Assembly: GCA_001599675.1 (NCBI GenBank)
Contig: BCHP01000004.1
Coordinates: forward strand, 372,001-436,000
Direction: 5' to 3'
Source of the DNA: Basipetospora chlamydospora
Lineage: Eukaryota; Ascomycota; Sordariomycetes; Microascales
DNA: 64,000 nucleotides
Both the position numbers and the translations under genes were made by a program. The notes below the pieces were generated by a model that was not told where the DNA came from, did no database searches, and saw only the letters and a program-made list of their open reading frames with translations. How positions within the stretch are numbered: the first letter of the stretch is position 1; each line of letters starts with the position of its first letter. Positions 54,674 to 64,000 of the stretch are shown piece by piece.

Positions 54674-56179
54674 ATGTGTGGAAGATATGCGCTGGCAATG
54701 GTAATAATCCTCCCGGCCCCTAAATCCTCACCCATCATCCCAGATCCCAGCGTGAAGTTTGCAGCACAGTACCATTCCCTAACCTCCCAAACAGCGCCCG
54801 TCCCAGGTACGTCGCTACCTGGAGGAGAGGGACATGCCGGTGGCCGATGCCCCAGAGGACGACGCCGACGACGCGCCCCGCCAGTCGTACAACTTCGCCC
54901 CGGGCTACCACGGCATCGTCTACCGCGCCGACGTCCCCGACCGCGGCGCCAGGCCCGGCCAGAACACCACTTCCATCCGCGCCGACCCTGCCGCCACTGC
55001 TACCCAGGAAGCGCCCCAGGCACAGGAAAGCACAGAAGACGCAGAGCCGGCGCCCTCCATAGCCGATGATGCCACCCACGAGACCTCCCCCGGGACAGAG
55101 GTGCGGTACAAGCTCCAGTCCATGAGGTGGGGCCTCATCCCGTCGTGGACGAAGCGCAACCCGGGCTACGGCTCCGTCATGAAGACCATCAACTGCCGCT
55201 CCGATTCGCTGAGTAGCCCCGGGGGCATGTGGACCACGATGAAGATGCGCAAGAGGTGCGTTGTCGTCGCCGACGGGTTCTACGAGTGGCTCAAGGTGGG
55301 GCCCAAGGAGAAGGTGCCGCACTACGTTAAGCGGAAGGACGGGCAGCCGATGCTGTTCGCGGGCCTGTGGGACTGTGTCCGCTATGAAGGTAAGACTGGG
55401 AGAGGATAGTCTACGGCTAGACGTACGAGACCTGCTTGGGTGCACTGACTAGAATGGGGCTTGTGATGATGCCCTCCCTGTCTTTGGACGATGGGAAAGT
55501 ACACCGTCCGACTGACAAGCACCCGCATCCAGGCTCCGACGAAAAGATCTACACCTACACAGTCATAACCACAGACTCCAACCCCCAGCTCAGATTCCTC
55601 CACGACCGCATGCCCGCCATCCTCGAGCCCGGCTCCAAAGAGTCCTCCGTCTGGCTCGATCCCACCCGCTGCTCCTGGAGCCGCGACCTGCAGGACACCC
55701 TCCGCCCGACAACCGCGGAGCTGGAGATCTACCCCGTGTCCAAGGAGGTGGGCAAGGTGGGCAACAACTCGCCGTCGTTCATCATACCCGTGGCCAGTAG
55801 GGAGAACAAGTCTAACATTGCCAACTTCTTTGCCAACGCCGGTGCGAAGAAGGAGGAGAGAGAGAAACAGGAAGAGGTCAAGATTGAGAAAGAGGAAGAG
55901 GCCGAGACTGGAAAGGGCGATGACAAGAATGACGGCGAATCTGGCGGGAAGGGGCAGGCTATCGAGGGTGCAAAGGATGAAGTGACCCTGGGGGACACGC
56001 ATGTCAAGAGGGAGGCCTCACCCGCCGACCCCTCTGTGGAACCCCCGAGCAAGTTGTCCACGACGTCCACCCCGCGCAAGGCCGTCAAGAGTGCCACGAG
56101 CAACGCGGCGAACAAGAGTCCGATCAAGAGCAGCACAGAGGGCAGCCGGAAGATTACCAGCTTCTTCAAGAAGACTTGA
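54674..56179 (+). CDS. SRAP-domain protein (HMCES/YedK family), abasic-site crosslink sensor
   Basis: Three exons: 54674-54700, 54795-55389 and 55533-56179, giving 422 residues. The start MCGRYALAM leaves Cys2 as the N-terminal nucleophile after Met removal, which fixes the start. The other SRAP active-site residues are Asn42 (YNFAPGY), Glu173 (GFYEW) and His231 (FLHDRMP), and MRWGLIPSW is also diagnostic. The family forms a thiazolidine crosslink with abasic sites in single-stranded DNA and so protects replication forks. A ~60-residue low-complexity insertion (about 55-110) lies between the first two blocks. The C-terminal ~130 residues are charged and disordered and end in RKITSFFKKT, which resembles a PCNA-interacting (PIP) motif without the leading glutamine. 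The first exon codes for just nine residues. Confidence 0.93.
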
Positions 56180-56646
56180 TTGGGAACGGTTCAACTTGCG
56201 GGTGTGTGTTCCCAGGCTCGCACGTTGGCTTGTCTCGCCCTGGATTGATGGGTTACAGGCGAGGGAGGAAGTTATCTACCACCTCTTCACACATCGTGGC
56301 TTTGCACCTGTTTCTCCTCGTCCCACTACGACGACCTTGGCGAGGAGGCAAAAGCCCGCAGACCTGAATCTACACTTCCCTCTTTACTGAGGGCTCACAG
56401 CCATACACTAACAAAGCAAGCGATCTCTTGGCCAGTCGGTACAATTATGTACATTTGAATTTCAAGTTCAGATATCGACACTCATAAGAATATGTACTGA
56501 GAATCATCGAAAAGGAAAGTAGTGAAGTTGGAGAGAGAGAGAGAGAAAAACGAACAAACAGGGGTATTTCAATACTTGGCGACCCCTTCCCCTGCCTCGG
56601 ACAGGAAATATCTAATCCGAGAGGCGCGGGGCCTGGCGCTGGAACT
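56180..56646. other. convergent intergenic region, SRAP gene and cellobiose dehydrogenase
   Basis: The 3' flanks of two convergent genes. It contains a short (GA)n run at about 56530-56550. No gene. Confidence 0.5.
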
Positions 56647-59600
56647 TCAGGGCTCCTCGTCGACCTCCTCCTCCTCCTCGGGAGCCTCCTCCTCCTCGGG
56701 AGTCTCCTCAGCCTCGCCAATGGGAAGCGCAAGGATCCTGTCCGCGGCGTGTTCTGCGACGATGACGATGGCGGCACTGGGGTTACCCGTCACCATACCG
56801 GGGAAGATAGAGGCGTCGATAACAAAGAGGTTGTCCATGCCGTACACCTTGGTGTTGGCGTCCACGACAGCAGTACCGCCATCACGGCCGTCATCATCGC
56901 CCATCTTGTTGGTGCCCATCCAGTGGTTGGAGCGGCGTGCGACGGAGACGAGGTACTGTAAGCCCACACGAGTCAGTATATTCCCGCTCTTGTCACGGTC
57001 ATAGTACGGTTGAAGGAAAAGGGGTACTCACGTCATCGACGTATTCCTCCGAGGTCACGTTGTCAGCGGGAGAGAGCATCCTGAGGCCGGGCACGTCCTT
57101 GAGGGAGTTCCGGACGTTCTCGAGGCCCTGGATGATGGCCTCGCGGTCGCCCTCGTCGCCCCTCAGGTACGGAAGGGTGGCAACCCTGGTGGTGAGACTG
57201 GGGGTGAGGGCCATGCGGCCACGGGAGACGACGCCACGGCCGAGGTACTGGCTCATGGTGATGGTGTCTGTCAAGCAGTGCACAAGTTAGCAGCCTGTCA
57301 CACCGGTTTTGGCTGGAAGACCCCTAGAACTTCCAGACGCCATCGAATACAAGGGTAAGGGGGCGAGGGAGAAACTTACGGTTGCCCATGAGGTTTAGGC
57401 TGCCCTCCATACGGCAAGTCCACTGGAGCTGACGGGTAGTACCGTCGCTAACCTCAATGTCATCCCAGATCATGGGACCAATGTTAGGCGCCGCAGCAGC
57501 CAGGATACCAGACCTGTCCTCGAGGTACATGGCGACGTCGGACTCGATGGGGTCCCACCAGGCCTCGGTGTAGTTGTACTGCACAACATCGTCGTGCTCG
57601 ACAATGACGTCCGTGTTGAGGTGATCTATGAGGTTCTCGCCAACGGGGAGCTCAATCCACTGGTCCTCCGCAATGTAGCTCTCGCCACGCACGGAGCTCA
57701 CGAGCTCCAGCTGGCTCTTGGGACCAATACCGCTGAACATGAGCAGCTTGGCCGAACCGAAAGTACCAGCCGACAGGATGACCCTGCCGGTGGAGGCAAC
57801 GTTGATGACGCCGGAGCGGCCGCCGTCAGCGGTGCAATCGACCTCGACGCCCGTGACGCGGCCGCCCTCGCGGACGAGGCGGCTCACGTCCGTGTCGGTC
57901 CAAAGGGTGAAGTTGGGGTTGCGGCTTGCCGTCACGAGGTACGTCGCCAGGGGCCCACCGCGCTCGCCGTTGGCGAACATGAAGGTCGTGTGGCCAAAGG
58001 TGTGGTTCTTCTGGTCCGGGTGCTCGTTGGGCGTGTTGAGGCGCGACCAGCCGGCGGACTCCAGGCCGTTGGCGAGGACGTCGAAGCCCTCGCGCTGGTA
58101 GAGGTAGCCGTCCATGGACGGGTGGGTGGTGCCCGGGATGCGGGTGAAGACGCGGTTGGTGGCGGCGGCGACGTCGTCGCTCTTCCAGCCGCTGGGGAAG
58201 TTGTCATCCCAGTCAAGAGGGTGCGGCTATTACCACTGTCAGTATGGATGGGAAGGGCAGGAATGTAGACGCCTGGGACACGAGGGAGGAGTTGATTTCT
58301 TACCTTCCACCAGAGACCGGCGTTGACGGCAGTTCCTCCACCCAGGACACATCCGGCAATCTGGTCCATATCGGTACAGACGATGCCGGTGGAATCATGC
58401 CAGATCTGGTTGCAAAGGCCGGGAACATCGAACCTGGTCAGGGACTCGCCCTCGAGCCACTCGGGCTTCATGGTGCCACCCCACCTGGCGGTGGAAGGGG
58501 GACCCTTCTCAATGAGCAGGACCTTGTGGCCGGCCTGGACAAGGCGCTCGGCAGCGGGGATACCTCCGGCGCCGGCACCGATGACGACGTAATCGTAAGT
58601 ATCGTCCTCGGTGACGGCTGTGCACTCGGCATCAGGGACAGGGGCGGGCTCGGTCTCCTCCTCGCCATCCTCGGGGACCTCTTCTCCATCTTCCGGCGTC
58701 TCCTCGGGGGTCTCGGTATCTACAGGGGTGGGGGCTGTCAGAACTGATGTCGTACTCTCCGCGGGCTCGTCCACTTCAAACTCAAGGGTCGGGGAGGCTT
58801 CGGGGGTGCTGGGGGCGTCCGTGCTGCTGGCACCGTCGTCGATCTCAAAGTCGAGCGACGGGGGGCGGGTGGGCGTGTAAGTCGGGGTGGGCCGGGGCGG
58901 GCGGGGGGGTGCATCGGGTGACTCCTCGGGGGCTGAGGAGGGGGTGGCATCGATGGGGGACTCCTCCGACGATGGCTCAATGACGGGAGGGCTTGCGCGC
59001 GTGGGGGTGAAGGTGGGGGTTGGCCTGGGAGGACGGGTGGACGACTGTTCTTGTGACTCCTCCTCCACTGAAGACTCAGAGGGCAAGGGGCCAACGACAG
59101 TGATTACGGGTCGGGTTGGGCGGGTGGACGTGGGCTCCTCATCCTCCGAAGACTCAGAGGGCAAGGGGCCAACGACAGTGATTACGGGTCGGGTTGGGCT
59201 GGTTGACGTGGGCTCCTCATCCTCTGAAGACTCAGAGGGCAAGGGCCCAACGACAGTGATTACGGGCCGGGTTGGGCGGGTGGATGCGGACTTCTCCTCC
59301 ACGGACGACGGCTCGGGCACCGGAACTTCACGGGTGGGGGTAAAGGTGGGAGTTGGTCGGGGCGGGCGGGTTGACGATGATGACGACTCCTTGACTGATG
59401 GCTCTGGGGCTGGTGCAGAGGAAGAGGGCTCGCTAGGGCTGGACGGCTCGTCTGGGAAAACCACTGTTCGGGAAGGTCGGGGGACAACCACGGACGGGGT
59501 GGGCCTGCTTGGGCGGGTGACAACGACAGAGGGGGTAGGTCGACTCGGACGGGTGGCAACGACGGAAGGGGTGGGCCGGCTGGGCTGGGACGTCTCTACC

Positions 59601-60805
59601 GGCTCCGGCTCGACAGGCCGGCGGGAGGGACGGCGCCAGGGGTTCCAGGGGCTCCGCGCCTCATCCTCATCCTCATCGTCGTTCTCCCACCAGTTCGACT
59701 CGTCGTCGTCCTCGTCTTCCGACCACTCCTCGTCATCGTCATCATCATCCCCCCAGTAGTCCCACCACCACCTGTCGTGGTCGTACGAGGAGATGTCATC
59801 GCCGGTGAGATCATGGCTTCCGAGCTGCTCACCTTCTTCGTCTCCGTCTCCGGTCTCGCTCCCGCCCTCGGGGACGCACTCGGTGGCGACCGCCGTGGTC
59901 GCCAGGGCGGCCCACTCGCTGTACGACGGGCTCACGGCGTTCTCAAGCTGCGCGCCCCACTGGCCGAAGCCGTCGGAGTGGAAGGCGTAGGTGATGTCGC
60001 TGGGGCAGGCCGCGTTATCGGGGAGGACGTTGGACTGGGCGCGCCCGCCGACGATGTAGCCCTGGCTCGTGCTGACGCTGCCGGTGGCGCCGTTGTGGTC
60101 CCACGAGAAGCAGTTCTCACAACGGTAGATGATCTCGTAGCCCGTGTCGTCGACCTTGGCGCTGATCTTGGTGAGGACCGCGTCGCCCTCGTACAGGACG
60201 GGGGCCGTGTAGCCGTCGGCGTAGCGGAGCGACATGAGGACGTCGTCGCCGTGGGGCCAGGCCACGACTAGGAGGGCCTGGGTCATCTGGCCGGACTGGC
60301 CGTGGGAGAAGCCGCACCAGCCCTGCTTGTCGGCGGCGCTGCTAGAGCATCGCTACATGGGGGTGTCAGTAGGTCAAAAAGCAAGGAGTCTTGTCTCGGA
60401 CTTGCTGTAAAATGTATGTCTTCCTTTTCTTTTTCTTTTTCTTTTTCTTTTTCCTATTGGGTGGGGGAAGGGGGAAAGTCGGGGTTACGTACCAGCAAGC
60501 CAATGTACTCCGTGGCGTCATTCTCCAAGGCATCTTCGGGAAGAGCGATACCGAAGGTAAAGTCCGCCTTGGTCTCCGACGTCCAAGTCGTGAAAGTGAT
60601 ACCGGTGTCCTCGTCGGTGTACTGAGCGGCGTCTTGGGCATGGGCAACGGATGCTACAGGGATAGTGTTAGTACAGCCAGAAAATAGTGGTGTTGGAGCT
60701 GTATGCTGGAGAGGAGAGAGCAGTTGGCGTTGGACAACCCGATATCGACTTACACCAGGAGGCCGCCGCAATGGCCGCGGCGGCGAGAGATCGTGAGCCC
60801 TTCAT
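56647..60805 (-). CDS. cellobiose dehydrogenase with a giant inter-domain linker
   Basis: Six exons on the minus strand: 60805-60754, 60653-60493, 60352-58304, 58226-57380, 57267-57032 and 56955-56647, giving 1217 residues; usual enzymes have ~770-830. A signal peptide ends near SVAHA, leaving Gln as mature N terminus. The AA8 haem-b cytochrome domain (~24-235) has likely ligands Met94 (GQMTQALLVVAWP) and His196 (TYAFHSDGFG). The linker of ~410 residues (~241-655) begins with a Trp/Asp-rich acidic block and continues with Pro/Thr/Ser/Glu-rich repeats. The AA3_1 FAD dehydrogenase starts at DYVVIGAGAGG (~659) and includes GCVLGGGTAVNAGLWWK; the catalytic His (SNHWMGTNKM) and Asn (TGNPSAAI) are in the last exon. 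The protein ends in a glutamate-rich tail with no CBM1. It oxidises cello-oligosaccharides and passes electrons through the haem to lytic polysaccharide monooxygenases outside the cell. Substrate preference is not proven. Confidence 0.93.
59057..59284 (-). repeat. 78-bp tandem repeat encoding the CDH linker
   Basis: Three head-to-tail copies of a 78-bp (26-codon) unit, the third incomplete, at residues 428-503. The core is RPVITVVGPLPSESSEDEEP. DNA identity between copies is high, with only a few substitutions, so the expansion looks recent. Shorter repeats (RPSRPTPSVVVT-type, three copies, near 59520-59600) and RPTPTFTPTR-type units lie elsewhere in the linker. Confidence 0.9.
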
Positions 60806-63800
60806 GTCGTCGTTTACAACCTATAAGGAGCCAGAACTCGAGGGGACCTTTCGGGGGATGTCGTCGAGGGAAAGGTGTCCAATGAGTTCAATACTACGGC
60901 CCTAGCAAAGACGAGAGAAGCATCGGGGAAAGGGCAACGAGGGGGGAGAGCAGACATGGCCAGGTTTATTAAGTGTTTCCTCGCTTCAAGCCTTTCAGCA
61001 CCATCAACGAAGATAGTGCCTTGGACAATGGCCCGGAGGCGGATACGGCAAACGATGAGCCAGATGAAGTGTAGTACCATAAAACCCCCCAATAAATTTC
61101 CCCCGTTACTTCTCGGATCCAATGGCGTTAAGGCTAATTGTAACGGGGACCTATGACGAAGGCTCCTTAAGGCCTTTCTCGGGAAGTGTAGTTCCCCCCA
61201 AGGTGCCAGAAAGGACGGTCCAGCTACCCCCTTTTTCCTACCCTCCCCCGCAGGCGGCCCATTGAGCTGGCGGCCCCAATATGAAAGTGCGGAGTAAGGA
61301 ACATGGAGGTCCCGGGCATGCAGGAACATGACCGATAGGTTGGGCCGAGAGTGGTGGGGATAGACGAGAGGGGCGCCGATATTGGGGCTCTTTCTGCCCC
61401 GTTCCTGGTACATTGGATTAGTCTATTGGGGGTTTATAGGATATGGGGCCGGCAATGCGATCCGCGGGGTGGCCAACTTTCGCTCCGAAGGTCCAGGTGG
61501 TCACCATCAGGCGGGCCGAGAGGGACAGCGGAGAAAAAAAAAAAGGAAGGGCATGGCAAACGAACGGCAAGCAAACAAGGGTTTCGCCGAGCCGTGGGAG
61601 GATCATGGATCATGAGGTTGGAGATGCCATTTGCAGCGCGAGGGGAGTAGATCAGATTTCTCATGAGGTCAAGTGGGATCGGGGCAGAGAGCCGTGGCGA
61701 GAGAAATGAGGTGTGTCGGAGTGCCTGTCGATCCTCGACTCCGAAGGGCGGAGGTGATCCCTGAAGCCTCAGGGCGAGTGATAGAGTATACCGACTGGAA
61801 TCTCCCTGAGTCGATCGTTCCAATGCCTACTCTCTTTTGGTATCGCTTACGGGGCGGCAGAAACGGCGGGAACTCGGTACTTCCGGGGTATTATGTCAAC
61901 TGGATATATGTGGAGGTCTTCCTCTCTAATGGAATCACCTTGGGGCTTCTTCTTTCGTGTATGGGGGTCGTGTTCGGTCGGTGTACGGATTCAAGATGTC
62001 CCGAGAGGCAGCAGCCCCTGTCTCTGGTATAGCCCGCCGAGGGATTCTCGCACACAAGAAAGGAGACTTCAATGCTGGTCGCAGTGCTATTACTATCTGC
62101 GCTTGAATCGGGTAATAGTAGGCTGTCCATGATGATTGATGATATCGACAGATTAACCTGTAATATTGAATGTCTGGGGTAAATCCAGTATCGTAGATGG
62201 CATTTTCCACCTTTCTGGCACTTGTCTGTCGCTGGCGGTTGGAAGTGGAGCCGGCGCTGGTGAGCACTGGCTTGGCTTCGCTTATATAATGCTTACAGTG
62301 TCTCACTCTCTCGCCTAACACTGTTCTCCTTCCTCCGTCTGCCCCTCCCCCGATTTTCTGGTCCTTCCGTCTTACATCAATCTCTCGAGCTCAACAACTT
62401 GAACTGCTTCACAACTTCATTCCCCCGTCCTGACTTCACTATCCCACGAATGATAGGTGAAGACTGTGCCTCTCTCTAGGTCGGTCAAGTTCATCAAACA
62501 CCATCTCCGAGAGTACCGATTCCATCGGCCAAACATACGTCCGCGCGTCCAGCAGTTCAATCAGATGGGGGATCGACAACTCCCGCCTCGTTCGCGTGCT
62601 CCATGACCAAGGGCTCGCTCATCACTCCAGTGCCCTGCCGCACTTTGGCTAAAATATATCCCTACAGGGTATAATATGGGTTATTGTCGCAAGTTAAGAG
62701 GCCAAAATCCGTCTCTGCCGCCCCATCTAGCTCGGTAAACGCCTGGCCCTGTCCTGCTTTGCCCGTCTCAGGTCTTGCACCATCCTACAATCTTACCCCA
62801 ATTCTTCTCGGCCATCTCCCATGGTCTTCGGCTCGTCATGAATGTGGAGGGTGAGGTAGATCTATGGAAAGACGGCTCAGGCATTGCCCTCCGGGTTATC
62901 CGCCAAGCATTTTTTTTTTTTTTTTTNCCCTTCCCGCCGTCATCTAGGACTTTGTCATCGGCTTCTCTCCCGTCTGATGCGCCTAATTTGCTCCCGCAAT
63001 CGACCCGTCAGCTCCAGGGGGACTGACAGCGTACACCGTGCAGTGTGTGCCGACGGTCCCTCGATCCGCCAGGCCCTTTATGATGTGGGCTGCCGGGATG
63101 TGAGATGTAAGGACAAGTTCCACTCCACTATTGCGGGGTGGAACGGCATCGAGGCATCACCCGAAGTGATGGGGTCCGGAACTACCTCGTCTGGCATCGC
63201 TCGCTGTCGTGCGAGATTCGGCAGACTGCCACGCCACGCGCCTCTCAGGTCGGCGGAAAGTCGGTATGCCCATTGAAGCCTCTCGCCCGAGCCGAATGTT
63301 ATGCACCAAGGCACCGCCACGCCACGCGGGCCATCGTGGCAACTGAGCATAAGGCTTGAGGCGAATTCCCGTGCCACATGGCAAGCGGCTGGTGACTATC
63401 CAGATGGCAGATGCCTCGAATTCCGCTCCCGATGCCGCACTCGTACATCGAGGCCGTCCCGGTGATCAACAGCCGCGCCTTGGTGCTTGGTGCTTGGTAG
63501 TTGGTGGTTAGTTGGGTGCTCCCACAGACCTACCGTCCCGTGGATCCTCCCGGAGCTGAGCTGTCATGCGAACTCTTCGCATCCAAAATCCATCCGCCGA
63601 TCAGCTTGCCCCGTGCCCTGGCGCGTCCATCCTTAAGCGGAAGTCGGAAGTGCCTGGTCCGCTCTCGCGTGAGGCTCAAAGCTCGATCCTCACTTGACAC
63701 CACTGGGAGTCGACTTGTGTGTGATATCATCAAGATGATTATGCTTCCCTGTGTCGAGTATATCGTCATTGTAGAGATAAAACCCACGGGGTTGCCGCGT

Positions 63801-63967
63801 GAAAAGGCATCACCTACGTAGCTGTAATCCCGCCTTCACCTACTCCCTACCTTGTCATCTGTTGATCAACACTACACCGAGCCCAGACCGACTACAACGC
63901 CGCTGCGGTCAAACTTGCTAGAGAGTCCAGACCCGAGAAGCAAAAAGGACTTGACCCCGCTGAAACC
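60806..63967. other. CDH promoter and intergenic region
   Basis: No supported gene in 3.2 kb. The left part is the cellobiose dehydrogenase promoter, with a CCAAT box on the minus strand at about 61421-61428. The open frames at 60814-61413 and 61673-62032 lack conserved features. A single N at 62927 follows a T run and marks an unresolved base or small gap. A short tandem of GCTTGGT units is at about 63484-63500. Confidence 0.5.
62911..62927 (+). other. T run followed by an ambiguous base (N)
   Basis: About 16 T then N at 62927. This is probably a homopolymer of unresolved length in the assembly, so the length of this region may be wrong. Confidence 0.8.
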
Positions 63968-64000
63968 ATGAAGTCGCCGCTTGTATTGGGCTTGCTGTCC
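63968..64000 (+). CDS. start of a probable secreted protein, cut by the window edge
   Basis: The ATG at 63968 in a GAAACCATGAAG context opens a frame reading MKSPLVLGLLS up to the last base. A lysine followed by a leucine/valine-rich stretch is how secretion signal peptides begin. The leader upstream is C/A-rich without stop-laden coding. Only 11 codons are visible, so nothing can be said about the product. Confidence 0.5.
   Translation, partial: MKSPLVLGLLS

Noticed and set aside
3904..60805. A cellulose-degradation gene cluster formed by GH6 and cellobiose dehydrogenase
   Set aside because: The two genes are more than 50 kb apart and separated by about 15 housekeeping genes, so there is no evidence of clustering.
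60814..61413. 199-codon minus-strand frame upstream of cellobiose dehydrogenase
   Set aside because: It overlaps the promoter and leader of that gene and shows no domain, signal or splice logic.

Overview
The window looks like nuclear DNA of a filamentous ascomycete, most likely a Sordariomycete. Genes are GC-rich and split by short introns (mostly 65-150 nt) with GTRNGT donors and CTNAC-type branch sites. Many products are typical of Pezizomycotina, including a two-domain cellobiose dehydrogenase and a GH6 cellulase. All gene models are hand-spliced by eye, using reading-phase agreement and family conservation. No database search was run.

Layout. 1-3.9 kb: no supported gene. 3.9-5.5 kb: secreted GH6 cellulase (+). 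6.2-6.7 kb: a 527-bp non-autonomous DNA transposon with 73-bp terminal inverted repeats and a 10-bp target duplication. 7.1-15.5 kb: GCN1 (+). 16.4-18.3 kb: mitochondrial serine hydroxymethyltransferase (-). 20.5-21.8 kb: ribosomal protein eL19 (-), whose start codon is split by an intron. 22.6-23.9 kb: oligosaccharyltransferase OST3/OST6 subunit (-). 24.6-26.7 kb: coiled-coil AT-hook protein (+). 27.3-29.2 kb: mitochondrial rRNA 2'-O-methyltransferase MRM2 (+). 29.5-30.7 kb: ribosomal protein eL18 (-). 31.6-33.1 kb: mitochondrial carrier (-). 34.9-35.2 kb: candidate small membrane protein (-). 35.2-36.6 kb: SR-type splicing factor (-). 37.4-39.7 kb: fimbrin (-). 40.8-41.1 kb: candidate 70-aa spliced gene (-). 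42.0-42.7 kb: conserved fungal hypothetical (-). 43.5-44.4 kb: RING-like/ankyrin-like protein (+). 44.6-47.9 kb: DDHD-domain phospholipase (-). 48.9-53.4 kb: RNA polymerase III largest subunit (+). 54.7-56.2 kb: SRAP-domain (HMCES-like) DNA-protein crosslink sensor (+). 56.6-60.8 kb: cellobiose dehydrogenase (-) with an extraordinary ~410-residue linker. 60.8-64 kb: no supported gene until the first codons of a secreted protein at the right edge.

Functionally this is mostly a housekeeping neighbourhood: translation and its stress control (GCN1, eL18, eL19, Pol III), mitochondrial function (SHMT, MRM2, carrier), glycosylation (OST3/6), actin bundling and splicing. Two extracellular plant-biomass genes, GH6 and cellobiose dehydrogenase, lie at opposite ends. 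They act on the same substrate system but are not clustered.

The most unusual items are the cellobiose dehydrogenase linker, the AT|G-split start codon of eL19 together with a 4-nt first coding exon in eL18, two GC-AG introns, very long pure homopolymers (G46, A54, T40, C26), the inverted-repeat transposon, and two small spliced genes that simple ORF scans miss.
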